From positions 1 to 64,000 of the forward strand of contig AP035880.1 of the NCBI GenBank assembly GCA_045866215.1: DNA of 64,000 nucleotides, written 5' to 3'. A program made the translations under genes and the position numbers. Shown here in pieces: positions 39,646 through 48,492 of this stretch. The DNA comes from Croceivirga sp009797885. Its GTDB lineage: Bacteria; Bacteroidota; Bacteroidia; Flavobacteriales; Flavobacteriaceae. The notes under the pieces were generated by a model that was not told where the DNA came from, searched no databases, and saw only the letters and a list, made by a program, of their open reading frames with translations. Positions within the stretch are counted from its first letter, which is position 1. Each line of letters starts with the position of its first letter.

Positions 39646-41379
39646 ATGACACCATTTGAAAGTTTGGGACTGCAGGAGTCCTTATTAACGGCAATTTCGG
39701 ATTTAGGGTTTGAATCCCCATCCGAAGTCCAGGAAAAAGCCATTCCCATTTTATTGGAGGACGAAACCGACCTGGTGGCACTGGCACAAACAGGAACCGG
39801 AAAAACTGCTGCATTCGGGTTTCCACTGCTCCAGAAAATTGATGCCCAAAGTAGAACCACGCAAGGTCTCATCCTATCCCCTACGAGGGAATTATGTCTA
39901 CAGATCACCAATGAAATGCAACTCTACTCCAAATATGAAAAGGGAGTCAATATTGTTGCCATCTATGGCGGTGCCAGTATTACCGAACAAGCCAAACAGA
40001 TCAAAAGAGGGGCACAGATCGTGGTCGCCACCCCAGGTCGTATGAAGGATATGATCCAAAGGGGAATCGTTGACATTACCAAAATTGAGTACTGTATTTT
40101 GGATGAGGCCGATGAAATGCTCAATATGGGCTTTTATGAGGATATTAGGGATATCCTTTCCAATACGCCCGATGATAAGTCCACCTGGTTATTTTCGGCC
40201 ACCATGCCCAAAGAAGTGGCCAGCATTGCCAAAAAGTTCATGCACAAACCCAAGGAGATTACGGTAGGGACCAAAAATGCAGGCGCAGTGACCGTGCAGC
40301 ATGAATATTATTTGGTGAGTGGCAGGGACAGGTACGCCGCGCTCAAGCGATTGGCCGATGCGAATCCTGGAATATTTTCCGTGGTTTTTTGTAGGACCAA
40401 AAGGGATACGCAAAAAATTGCCGAAAAACTAATTGAAGACGGATACAATGCCGGGGCCTTACATGGAGACCTAAGTCAGAATCAAAGGGATTTGGCCATG
40501 AACGCCTTTCGCAAAAAACAAATCCAACTATTGATAGCAACCGATGTGGCAGCTCGCGGAATAGACGTGGATGATGTCACACATGTGATCAACTATCAAT
40601 TGCCGGATGAGATCGAAACCTACACGCACCGAAGCGGACGTACGGGAAGGGCAGGAAAATCCGGTATTTCCATGGTCATCACTACACGAAGTGAACTTAG
40701 GAAAATAAAGGCCATTGAAAAGAAAATTCGACAGGATTTCATCGAAAAGAAAATTCCAACGGGAATTGAAATTTGCGAAATACAATTGTACCATTTGGCC
40801 AGTAAAATTAGGGATACCAACATTGATCCGGATATTGAGAATTACCTTCCGGCCATTTATGACGTTTTGGAAGGCCTTGATCGGGATGAAATCATCAAAA
40901 AGATGGTTTCGGTCGAATTTACGAGGTTCTTTAGATATTACAGTAATACCCGGGATTTGGATGAACAGAAATCATCCAAAGGGGAAAAAGGCCAAGAAGA
41001 AAGGCCAAAGGACGGTTCGGTCCGTTATTTTATCAATGTAGGGGAACGGGATGGGTACGACTGGATGTCGCTAAAGGACTTCTTACGTAAGACCCTTAAT
41101 CTGGACAAGGAAGATATTTACAGGGTGGATACAAAGGACAGCTTTTCCTTCTTCAATACGGATGCTAATTTAATGCCTTTAGTACTGGAAGCCTTTCAGG
41201 ATTTTAAAGTCGATGGACGTTTCGTCAATGTAGAGGTTTCCAAAAACCCGGGCCGCAGTGGAAAGGGCAAAAAACGGGACCGTAGGAGAGGTGGACGAAA
41301 GGACGGGGGCGCACCCTTCAACAAAAAGAAAAAATCTTCATCCAGACGAAAAAAGGGAAGGAATCCAGGCTTTTTTTAG
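39646..41379 (+). CDS. DEAD-box RNA helicase with DbpA-type RNA-binding domain
   Basis: This 577-aa protein is an ATP-dependent RNA helicase of the DeaD/CsdA type, involved in ribosome assembly and cold adaptation in relatives. Visible are the Q motif near 10-30, AQTGTGKTAA near residue 45, TPGR near 128, DEAD in ILDEADEML near 149, SAT near 184 and HRSGRTGRAG near 326. Residues about 462-535 fit the DbpA C-terminal RNA-binding fold (YFINVGERDGYDW). The tail is very basic (KKRDRRRGGRK). A neighbouring ATG at 39641 is out of frame. The long structured leader suggests translational control. Confidence 0.94.
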   Translation: MTPFESLGLQESLLTAISDLGFESPSEVQEKAIPILLEDETDLVALAQTGTGKTAAFGFPLLQKIDAQSRTTQGLILSPTRELCLQITNEMQLYSKYEKGVNIVAIYGGASITEQAKQIKRGAQIVVATPGRMKDMIQRGIVDITKIEYCILDEADEMLNMGFYEDIRDILSNTPDDKSTWLFSATMPKEVASIAKKFMHKPKEITVGTKNAGAVTVQHEYYLVSGRDRYAALKRLADANPGIFSVVFCRTKRDTQKIAEKLIEDGYNAGALHGDLSQNQRDLAMNAFRKKQIQLLIATDVAARGIDVDDVTHVINYQLPDEIETYTHRSGRTGRAGKSGISMVITTRSELRKIKAIEKKIRQDFIEKKIPTGIEICEIQLYHLASKIRDTNIDPDIENYLPAIYDVLEGLDRDEIIKKMVSVEFTRFFRYYSNTRDLDEQKSSKGEKGQEERPKDGSVRYFINVGERDGYDWMSLKDFLRKTLNLDKEDIYRVDTKDSFSFFNTDANLMPLVLEAFQDFKVDGRFVNVEVSKNPGRSGKGKKRDRRRGGRKDGGAPFNKKKKSSSRRKKGRNPGFF

Positions 41380-41454
41380 TTAATGCATTCCAAAAAGGCA
41401 CGGCAGCCCCATTAAATTCCGTTGTTTTGTATCTTTAAGGTCGAAAATTGCTTG

Positions 41455-42231
41455 ATGAAAAGACTTTTATGCTTCACTTTCCTTCTCCTGGGGACACTGG
41501 TATTTAGCCAGGAAAATGAGGAAGATACCCAGACCGGAGACATCGTTGCCACAGTGCTCAATGCCCAAACGAACTTCCCTTTGGAAAGTGTGCATGTCAT
41601 TAACTTGAACAAGGTGATCGGAACCATCACCAACCAAGATGGTGAATTTAGGATTACCGCTGCAGTTAATGACACCCTTTATTTGACCTACCTTGGTTTT
41701 AAGCCCCAAAAAGTAAGGGTGACCAATGACATGTTTCGAATTAAGGACACCAAGATATTCCTAACGGAATTGGCTTATGCCCTGGAAGAGGTGATTGTAA
41801 GGCCCTATCAGCTTACAGGATACCTGGAGATAGACGTAAAGAACCTACCGGTCAACAACGCGTATCAATACAGTATTTCAGGACTTAACAAGAGTTATGA
41901 AGGGGGTAGTAAAAGTCCAAGTGCCGTCACCAAAGTGCTGGGTGCCATCCTAAATCCCGCAGACCAGCTCCGCAACCTATTTGGCAAGAAACCACAGCAG
42001 ATGCGAAAATTGCGGAAAATGAAAGAGGATGAGAACATCCGGGATTTATTGGCTTCAAAATTTGACCGGGAAACACTGAAACAGCTACTGCAACTCGAAA
42101 AGATGGATATTGAGGACATTCTCAACAACTGCAGTTATTCACGGTCGTTCATACGAACTGCGAATGACCTACAGATTTTGGATGCCATAAGTAATTGCTA
42201 TGAGGAATATAAGGTACTTAACAAAGGGTAA
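41455..42231 (+). CDS. Exported protein with carboxypeptidase-regulatory-like domain
   Basis: This 258-aa protein has a signal peptide (MKRLLCFTFLLLGTLVFSQ). Residues about 30-115 form a CarboxypepD_reg-like beta sandwich (DIVATVLNAQTNFPLESVHVI, then TNQDGEFRITA and LYLTYLGF), a domain normally found at the N-terminus of TonB receptors. There is no plug or barrel. The C-terminal half is helical and charged (RKLRKMKEDENIRDLLASKF) with a Cys at ILNNCSYS. Such stand-alone proteins are frequent in Flavobacteriaceae; the role is unknown. The frame extends 11 codons upstream, but the signal peptide sets the start. Confidence 0.8.
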   Translation: MKRLLCFTFLLLGTLVFSQENEEDTQTGDIVATVLNAQTNFPLESVHVINLNKVIGTITNQDGEFRITAAVNDTLYLTYLGFKPQKVRVTNDMFRIKDTKIFLTELAYALEEVIVRPYQLTGYLEIDVKNLPVNNAYQYSISGLNKSYEGGSKSPSAVTKVLGAILNPADQLRNLFGKKPQQMRKLRKMKEDENIRDLLASKFDRETLKQLLQLEKMDIEDILNNCSYSRSFIRTANDLQILDAISNCYEEYKVLNKG

Positions 42232-42323
42232 GGCTTTACATTTTCCAATTTTCCGAAATCCCTATTTAAATAAATTTTCTATTCTTGCGAGCATTTTATA
42301 GCTTTAGGCAAAATCCTCAAAGC

Positions 42324-44021
42324 ATGAGAAAACTACTTATCGCTATGTCGATATTGACTTCTCTTTTTGGCTGCAAAAACTCTCAAAAAGAAACGCCCCA
42401 AAAAAACCCGGAAACCCTAGCCACAAACCAAAAGCAGGAAGAGCATTCCCGAAGCCCCTTTGTTTGGGAGGGGGCCAACATCTATTTCCTTTTAACGGAT
42501 AGGTTTAACAATGGACAACCCGAAAAGGATATCAATTTTGAGCGTAAGGACTCCACGGCAGTCCTCAGGGGATTTGAAGGAGGGGATATTGCCGGAATCA
42601 CCCAAAAAATTGAAAACGGATACTTTACCAATTTAGGAATCAATGCAATTTGGTTTACCCCAGTGGTTGAACAAATCCATGGCGCCACGGATGAAGGAAC
42701 CGGAGTCACCTATGGCTACCACGGGTATTGGACCAAGGATTGGACTACGATCGACCCTAATTTTGGCACGAAAAAAGATTTAGAGAACCTGGTCAAAACG
42801 GCCCATGCCAGAGGAATCCGCGTTTTACTGGATGTAGTTCTCAATCATACAGGACCGGTAACGGCCATTGATCCCGTTTGGCCCGATGAGTGGGTGCGAA
42901 CATCCCCGGCTTGCGCATTTGACAATTATGAAAATACTACCGCCTGTACCCTTGTACGCAATCTTCCGGATATTTTAACGGAATCTGATGAGCCCGTGGA
43001 ACTACCGGATACCTTATTGGCCAAATGGAAAGAGGAAGGCCGTCTAAGTCAGGAATTGGATGAACTTAATCTTTTCTTTGAACGTACGGGATATCCCAGG
43101 GCGCCACGATTTTACATTATCAAATGGCTTACGGATTACATCCATGAATTTGGAGTGGACGGGTTCCGGGTGGATACGGTCAAACACGTTAATGAAAATG
43201 CATGGGCAGAATTAAAAAAGGAAGCGGATTATGCCTTTGAAACCTGGAAAAAGAAGCATCCCAACAGCGTATTGGACGATAAACCGTTCTACATGGTAGG
43301 GGAAGTTTATAATTATGGTATCTCAGGTGGGCGTAATTTTGATTTTGGTGATAAAAAGGTGGACTACTTTGCCAACGGTTTCACCAGCCTGATCAATTTT
43401 GATCTAAAAAATGATGCTACCCAGACCTACGAAAAAGTATTTAAGAAGTACAGTTACCTGCTCAACACAAAATTCCAGGGAAAAAGTGTCCTTAACTACC
43501 TCACTTCACATGATGATGGGAACCCCTATGATGCTGACCGAAGTAAACCCTATCGCTCGGCAAACATGCTATTGTTGACCCCGGGGGCCTCGCAGGTATA
43601 TTATGGTGATGAAACCATGCGTCCCCTTAAAGTGGAGGGCGCAGAAGGGGATGCGAACCTTAGATCCTACATGAACTGGGAGGACCTGGATACCGTACCA
43701 GAGGTTAAAAAGGTCCATGAACACTGGCAAAAACTGGGAAAATTCAGAAGAGATCATCCCGCCATTGGAGCTGGTAAGCACAAAAGGTTGGCCAAAAGCC
43801 CCTATGTTTTTTCCAGAACTTATATTGATGGGGAGTACCGTGATAAAGTTGTCGTTGGACTGGATTTGCCCAAAGGCGAAAAATCCCTCCGGGTAAAAGG
43901 GTTCTTTGGTGATGGCACCGTATTGTACGATGCCTATTCCGATACTCGGGTCATGGTCAAAAACGGTAAGGTCGTTCTTGAAAACGACTACGACACTGCC
44001 CTCTTGGAACCCAACGAATAG
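42324..44021 (+). CDS. GH13 alpha-amylase family lipoprotein
   Basis: This 565-aa glycoside hydrolase acts on alpha-glucans. The signal ends in lipobox LFGC (Cys 17). All four GH13 regions are present: LDVVLNHTG near residue 172, GFRVDTVKHV near 280 (Asp nucleophile), MVGEVYNYG near 322 (Glu acid/base) and LTSHDDGNP near 393. A C-terminal beta domain ends the protein. No acidic stretch directly follows the Cys (CKNSQKE), so a periplasmic location is more likely than the surface. No susCD genes flank it, so it is a stand-alone enzyme. Confidence 0.93.
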   Translation: MRKLLIAMSILTSLFGCKNSQKETPQKNPETLATNQKQEEHSRSPFVWEGANIYFLLTDRFNNGQPEKDINFERKDSTAVLRGFEGGDIAGITQKIENGYFTNLGINAIWFTPVVEQIHGATDEGTGVTYGYHGYWTKDWTTIDPNFGTKKDLENLVKTAHARGIRVLLDVVLNHTGPVTAIDPVWPDEWVRTSPACAFDNYENTTACTLVRNLPDILTESDEPVELPDTLLAKWKEEGRLSQELDELNLFFERTGYPRAPRFYIIKWLTDYIHEFGVDGFRVDTVKHVNENAWAELKKEADYAFETWKKKHPNSVLDDKPFYMVGEVYNYGISGGRNFDFGDKKVDYFANGFTSLINFDLKNDATQTYEKVFKKYSYLLNTKFQGKSVLNYLTSHDDGNPYDADRSKPYRSANMLLLTPGASQVYYGDETMRPLKVEGAEGDANLRSYMNWEDLDTVPEVKKVHEHWQKLGKFRRDHPAIGAGKHKRLAKSPYVFSRTYIDGEYRDKVVVGLDLPKGEKSLRVKGFFGDGTVLYDAYSDTRVMVKNGKVVLENDYDTALLEPNE

Positions 44022-44023
44022 GG

Positions 44024-44407
44024 TTATTTCCTGGAGTGTAACGCTATGCGGTTACCTTCCGAGTCATGGAACAACCCCATATAGCCGACATCCGGACTTA
44101 TGTGGGTTTTGGCTTTTAAGATGCGGCCTCCGGCATTTTCTATTCGGTCCAACTCATTTTGGACGTCCTCACTGGCAAAGTAGATCAATACACCTTCCTT
44201 ATGGCTTGGAATATACCATTCTGGCTGTAAAATCAAGGAACCTGAACAACCCGATTTCCCTTCGGACCAGGGAAACCAGCCCATTAGTGTTCCCCCAAAA
44301 TCCTGTACTTGAATGGTAATTTCAAATACTTCTTCGTAAAACTTCCTTGCACGGTCCATATCCGTTACTGGAATTTCAAACCAACCTACCATATTCTGTT
44401 CCATCAC
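44024..44407 (-). CDS. VOC family protein (glyoxalase/bleomycin-resistance fold)
   Basis: This 127-aa protein has the two beta-alpha-beta-beta-beta modules of the VOC superfamily, starting GWFEIPVTDMDRARKFYEEVFEI near residue 8 and repeating at YFASEDVQNELDRIENAGGRI near 75. It ends with GLFHDSEGNRIALHS, the usual closing motif. Metal ligands are not obvious enough to predict chemistry. It lies 1 bp after the SRPBCC gene on the same strand, so the two are one operon. Confidence 0.87.
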   Translation of the reverse strand: MMEQNMVGWFEIPVTDMDRARKFYEEVFEITIQVQDFGGTLMGWFPWSEGKSGCSGSLILQPEWYIPSHKEGVLIYFASEDVQNELDRIENAGGRILKAKTHISPDVGYMGLFHDSEGNRIALHSRK

Positions 44408-44408
44408 G

Positions 44409-44936
44409 TTATTTTTCCAATAGGCCCTTTAACGAAGCCAATCCCTCCTCAAAATCCTTTCCCACCATCTTATCCATGCTCATGAATAGCATCATGATAC
44501 TGAACGGAAACTTGTTCTTCCCCGAAAAACCCCAGGTGACCTTTGTCTTTCCCGATTCTGCATCTTCCGTTTCAAAATAGCAATCGGATTCGGACTTCCA
44601 GGGTTTTAGGAATCGTAGTTCCCCTTCAATACGTTTACCATCCACAATTTTGGTGATTTCCTGTTCGCCCTCTCCAACTTCTTTGTTCCCGTTCCAATAG
44701 CTCACCGAGCCAACTTCACCATCGTTTCCCCTATATTCCTTGTGCATGTTAGGGTCTCTTTTTGCCCAGGGAGACCATTCGTCCTGTTTTTTTAAAGAAC
44801 GTAAAAAAGGAAAAACCTTGTCCTTAGGGCTATCGATCACTATAGAACGGGAAACATCATACGTTTTGGGGGCCAGCATTGCCAGGATAAGTATGAGCAA
44901 TACAATTCCGGCCAGAATGTAAAGTAGTGTAGTCAT
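44409..44936 (-). CDS. SRPBCC (START/Bet v1-like) family protein with N-terminal membrane helix
   Basis: This 175-aa protein begins with a membrane helix (about 4-24, LYILAGIVLLILILAML). The rest is a polyketide-cyclase/START-like fold: SRSIVIDSPKDKVFPFLRSLKKQDEWSPWAKRD near 30-60 and TKVTWGFSGKNKFP near 132. Members bind hydrophobic ligands in a cavity; the ligand here is unknown. The VOC gene follows directly. Confidence 0.85.
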   Translation of the reverse strand: MTTLLYILAGIVLLILILAMLAPKTYDVSRSIVIDSPKDKVFPFLRSLKKQDEWSPWAKRDPNMHKEYRGNDGEVGSVSYWNGNKEVGEGEQEITKIVDGKRIEGELRFLKPWKSESDCYFETEDAESGKTKVTWGFSGKNKFPFSIMMLFMSMDKMVGKDFEEGLASLKGLLEK

Positions 44937-44975
44937 CTGTTTATAAATTGGTTACGTTTAAATGTACAAAAAACA

Positions 44976-45629
44976 TCAATTCCCCTGGTAACGACTGATA
45001 ATCTGTTCCACCTTCTTGATGGACTTTTTGGTCCAATCCAGCCGTTTTTCCAATAGTTCGGCTTGGGTCAATTGCCAAGGAAGTGTTGTTTTTCTAAGGT
45101 TATTGGCAAGCTGTTGAATGATTATAGCGGCTGAAACGGATACGTTAAGGCTCTCGGAAAAACCTACCATTGGAACTTTTAAAAACCTATCGGCCTGTTC
45201 CAAAACCTCCGTGCTCAATCCTTCCCATTCCGTTCCAAAAAACACTGCTGTTTTTGTATCCACTTGAAATTCGGAAAGTGAATATGCATCTTGGTGGGGG
45301 ACCGTTGCCACAATGCAATATCCCCTTTCCCTAAGGGTCTTGATACAATCCGTAGTGTTTTGGTGCCGTACCACATCTACCCATTGTTGTGCCCCCAAGG
45401 CAATGTTCTTATCCAACTTGTCCCCAAATCGGCCCTCAATACTATGCACTTCTTGAATACCAAAGGCATCGCAACTTCTAAGAATGGCACTGGTATTGTG
45501 CATTTGGTATACATCTTCAATGGCCACGGTCAAAAATTTGGTACGCTCGGAGAGCACTTTGCGAAAACGCTCTTTTCGGTTCTCCGTAAGGTAATCTTCC
45601 AAATAGGCCAGCAAATCACAATCGATCAT
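44976..45629 (-). CDS. TrmH-family tRNA/rRNA 2'-O-methyltransferase
   Basis: This 217-aa SpoU-type SPOUT enzyme most resembles TrmH, which methylates G18 ribose in tRNA. The N-terminal helical part is followed by VAIEDVYQMHNTSAILRSCDAFG near residue 36 (motif 1, with the catalytic Arg), FFGTEWEGLS near 133 (motif 2) and MVGFSESLNVSVSAAIIIQQL near 152 (motif 3). A basic C-terminal tail suits RNA binding. It is divergent from the sirtuin gene. Confidence 0.9.
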   Translation of the reverse strand: MIDCDLLAYLEDYLTENRKERFRKVLSERTKFLTVAIEDVYQMHNTSAILRSCDAFGIQEVHSIEGRFGDKLDKNIALGAQQWVDVVRHQNTTDCIKTLRERGYCIVATVPHQDAYSLSEFQVDTKTAVFFGTEWEGLSTEVLEQADRFLKVPMVGFSESLNVSVSAAIIIQQLANNLRKTTLPWQLTQAELLEKRLDWTKKSIKKVEQIISRYQGN

Positions 45630-45719
45630 AGGATCAAGATAATGAAAATACTATTTTTGAATTCCAGCTTCCATTTAAGTAAGTTGGACACCGATATACG
45701 TATCCAAAAACACCTAGCA

Positions 45720-46415
45720 ATGGACAAAAAAAGAGTTGTTGTTCTCACTGGAGCCGGAATGAGTGCCGAAAGTGGCCTCAAAACCTTTAGGGATGCCAAT
45801 GGGCTATGGGAGGGCCACGATGTTATGGAAGTTGCCTCCCCACAAGGCTTTTCCAGAAATCCAGAATTGGTTTTGGAATTTTACAATCAAAGACGTCGGC
45901 AGCTTTTACAAGTGGAACCCAATGCTGGCCACAAAGCCCTGGTGGAACTGGAAAACTACTCCAACGTTGCTATTGTTACCCAAAATATAGACAACCTCCA
46001 CGAGAAAGCGGGGAGTTCCAAAGTACTACACCTACATGGCGAGCTTTTAAAGGTCCGAAGCATTAGGGATGAAACTACGATATTGGATTGGACCACTGAT
46101 CTTGTTTTGGGTGATCTGGACGCCAGGGGCCACCAACTTAGGCCCCATGTGGTGTGGTTTGGGGAAATGGTACCGATGTTGGAACCCGCTATTGCAATTA
46201 CTGCCATGGCGGATGTATTGATCATTATTGGTACATCAATGCAGGTATATCCCGCCGCAAGTCTCATAAACTATGTTCCCTCGGGTACACCCATTTATTT
46301 TGTGGACCCCAGACCTACTATTCGGGAAATGGATTTTGAACACCTGACCATTATCTCCAAAACGGCTGTTGAAGGTGTTCCCCAATTGGTTCAAAAACTT
46401 CGTAAAGACCTATGA
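45720..46415 (+). CDS. Sir2-family NAD-dependent protein deacylase lacking zinc cysteines
   Basis: This 231-aa sirtuin has the NAD site VLTGAGMSAESGLKTFRD near residues 7-24, TQNIDNLHEKAG near 87 and catalytic His in LHLHGEL near 104. The FYNQRRRQ segment near 56 keeps the Tyr-x-x-Arg pair that marks desuccinylase-type sirtuins (as in CobB and SIRT5). The zinc-finger region that should hold two CxxC pairs (about 110-145) has no cysteine at all. The start was placed at 45720 because a -7-like box (TATTTTTG, 45652-45659) lies between it and an upstream ATG. The stop overlaps the next gene by 4 bp. Confidence 0.9.
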   Translation: MDKKRVVVLTGAGMSAESGLKTFRDANGLWEGHDVMEVASPQGFSRNPELVLEFYNQRRRQLLQVEPNAGHKALVELENYSNVAIVTQNIDNLHEKAGSSKVLHLHGELLKVRSIRDETTILDWTTDLVLGDLDARGHQLRPHVVWFGEMVPMLEPAIAITAMADVLIIIGTSMQVYPAASLINYVPSGTPIYFVDPRPTIREMDFEHLTIISKTAVEGVPQLVQKLRKDL

Positions 46416-46984
46416 CGGTCCAGGAGTTACATCGGCAACTAAATGCGGGGCGAATAAACAAACCGGATGTGGACAGAATTGTTGCCCATGTACTGGCTTC
46501 CCCAGAATTGGTGGACCCATTGTTCAAGGAAGTATTTATCCATGATAAGGAGGATAATTTTGCGGCAAGCTGGATATTTGACCATGTCATGCGTAAGAAA
46601 TTGGAATTGATCGTACCCATTCTCAATGATTTTATCGAGGGATTGGATCAGATGCAATCGGAATCCTCCATACGTCCCATGGCCCATATATGTCAACTGT
46701 TGACACAGGCCTACTACAGGGCGAAACGCCCCCTTTTCAGAAATGCCTTATCCTTGGCTTATTTAGAAAAGATGGCTACGGTGTGTTTTGACTGGCTCAT
46801 TGAGGAGCATAAAGTGGCCACGAAGGTTTTTGCCATGACCAGTCTGCTCTATCTGGGTGAAACCTTTGATTGGATACGTCCCGAGCTGAAATCCGTTTTG
46901 GAACAACATCTTCCCCAAGGTTCCGCCGGGTTTCAAAATAGGGGAATTAAAATCCTGAACAAACTAAAGAAGTTGGGGTATTAA
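46412..46984 (+). CDS. Helical-repeat protein of unknown function between sirtuin and purB
   Basis: This 190-aa, entirely helical, cytoplasmic protein starts with MTVQELHRQLNAGRI and contains pairs of helices (VDRIVAHVLASPELVDPLF, then NFAASWIFDHVMRKKLELI and VATKVFAMTSLLYLGETF) that look like HEAT/ARM-type repeats. No enzymatic motif is visible. It overlaps the sirtuin by 4 bp (ATGA), so the two are translated together, and lies 32 bp before purB, where similar genes are found in other flavobacteria. It could be a scaffold or regulator of either neighbour. Confidence 0.7.
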   Translation: MTVQELHRQLNAGRINKPDVDRIVAHVLASPELVDPLFKEVFIHDKEDNFAASWIFDHVMRKKLELIVPILNDFIEGLDQMQSESSIRPMAHICQLLTQAYYRAKRPLFRNALSLAYLEKMATVCFDWLIEEHKVATKVFAMTSLLYLGETFDWIRPELKSVLEQHLPQGSAGFQNRGIKILNKLKKLGY

Positions 46985-46986
46985 GC

Positions 46987-46994
46987 TATCTTTG
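46987..46994 (+). promoter_or_regulatory. purB -7 box
   Basis: TATCTTTG, a perfect TAnnTTTG, 22 bp before the purB ATG. It suggests purB can be transcribed apart from the sirtuin pair. Confidence 0.5.
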
Positions 46995-47016
46995 AGGTTT
47001 TCTAAAATCCACTTCA

Positions 47017-48360
47017 ATGTCTTTGAATCCACTAAATGCCATTTCACCGGTCGACGGACGTTATCGAAACAAAACAACATCACTTTCAGCCTTTTTCTCA
47101 GAAGAGGCCTTAATAAAGTATCGCGTTCAGGTTGAGATTGAATATTTTATCGCCCTATGTGAATTGCCCCTCCCCCAATTAGCGGATTTTGATGTTCAAA
47201 AATTTGAGGAATTAAGAAAAATCCATCGTTCATTTTCAGCCGAGGACGCCGCCACCATTAAGGAAATAGAAAGGACCACAAACCATGATGTAAAAGCTGT
47301 TGAATACTTTATCAAACAAAAGTTTGATGTTTTGGGCATAAGTGGGCATAAAGAGTTTATCCACTTTGGCCTAACATCCCAGGATATCAATAATACCGCC
47401 ATTCCACTTTCCATTAAGGATGCCATGAACGACAGCTATGTCCCCGTTTATGTCAAGCTCTTTGAAAAACTAAAGGATTTGGGCAAGGTTTGGGCATCAG
47501 TTCCCATGCTGGCCAGGACACACGGCCAACCCGCTTCGCCAACCCGATTGGGCAAGGAAATAGAGGTGTTTGTGGAACGTCTAAAACAACAATTCGATCT
47601 ACTGAACGATATCCCTTCGGCCGCAAAGTTTGGAGGGGCCACAGGAAACTACAATGCCCACAAAGTGGCCTACCCACAAATTGATTGGAAAGCTTTTGGG
47701 CAACAATTTGTACAACAGAAACTAGGCCTTCACCATTCGTTTCCCACTACCCAAATTGAACATTATGATCATATGGCCGCCCTATTCGATGGTTTAAAAC
47801 GAATCAATACCATTTTAATCGATCTAAATCGAGATATCTGGACCTATATTTCCATGGACTATTTTAAACAGACCATCAAAAAGGGGGAAGTAGGTTCTTC
47901 GGCCATGCCCCATAAGGTAAATCCCATCGATTTTGAAAACTCGGAAGGAAATCTGGGTATGGCCAATGCCATTTTTGAATACTTGTCGGCCAAACTTCCC
48001 ATTTCAAGACTACAACGGGATTTAACGGATAGTACGGTCCTCAGGAACATTGGGGTACCCTTTGCACATACCCTTATTGCATTTCAGTCTACCTTAAAAG
48101 GCTTGGATAAATTGGTGTTGAACCAAGAAAAATTTGAGGCAGACCTTGAGGATAATTGGGCTGTTGTTGCCGAAGCCATCCAAACTGTTTTACGTAGGGA
48201 AGGATACCCAAATCCCTATGAAGCGCTAAAGGGATTGACCCGAACCAACACGAAAATAACCCAGAAGACCATGGCGGATTTTATTGAAACCCTGGACATA
48301 TCCCCAACCATAAAAGCTGAACTAAAAAAAATAACCCCAGCCAATTATACTGGGGTTTAA
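47017..48360 (+). CDS. purB: Adenylosuccinate lyase
   Basis: PurB catalyses two beta-eliminations in purine synthesis (SAICAR to AICAR, adenylosuccinate to AMP). The 447-aa protein starts MSLNPLNAISPVDGRYR, contains GLTSQDINNTA near residue 125, RTHGQPASPTRLGKE near 166 and the superfamily signature GSSAMPHKVNPIDFENSEGNL near 292. It resembles the E. coli-type PurB. A GC-rich hairpin at the stop codon may end the transcript. Confidence 0.97.
   Translation: MSLNPLNAISPVDGRYRNKTTSLSAFFSEEALIKYRVQVEIEYFIALCELPLPQLADFDVQKFEELRKIHRSFSAEDAATIKEIERTTNHDVKAVEYFIKQKFDVLGISGHKEFIHFGLTSQDINNTAIPLSIKDAMNDSYVPVYVKLFEKLKDLGKVWASVPMLARTHGQPASPTRLGKEIEVFVERLKQQFDLLNDIPSAAKFGGATGNYNAHKVAYPQIDWKAFGQQFVQQKLGLHHSFPTTQIEHYDHMAALFDGLKRINTILIDLNRDIWTYISMDYFKQTIKKGEVGSSAMPHKVNPIDFENSEGNLGMANAIFEYLSAKLPISRLQRDLTDSTVLRNIGVPFAHTLIAFQSTLKGLDKLVLNQEKFEADLEDNWAVVAEAIQTVLRREGYPNPYEALKGLTRTNTKITQKTMADFIETLDISPTIKAELKKITPANYTGV
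48333..48360 (+). terminator. Possible terminator overlapping the purB stop codon
   Basis: AACCCCAG (48333-48340) and CTGGGGTT (48350-48357) form an 8-bp stem that includes the last codons; the T tract behind it is short, so function is uncertain. Confidence 0.45.
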
Positions 48361-48381
48361 TTGCTCCAATTCAATTTACCG

Positions 48382-48478
48382 GTCATTTCAAACTGTCAGA
48401 CTTCGTTTGGTAAAGGCCAAGGTAGAAAATGTATAGTGATGGGTGCGTATTTCCCATGGCAGATTCCTCCGAAATGAC
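48382..48478. repeat. Dispersed palindromic element R4
   Basis: Ends GTCATTTC (48382-48389) and GAAATGAC (48471-48478) are perfectly inverted. The right end AGATTCCTCCGAAATGAC closely matches the right end of element R3. The centre is not conserved. Confidence 0.65.
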
Positions 48479-48492
48479 AATTTTGCAATCCC

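Noticed and set aside
45291..45719. Upstream extension of the sirtuin frame
   Set aside because: It is antisense to the trmH-like gene and the sirtuin motifs begin right after the ATG at 45720.
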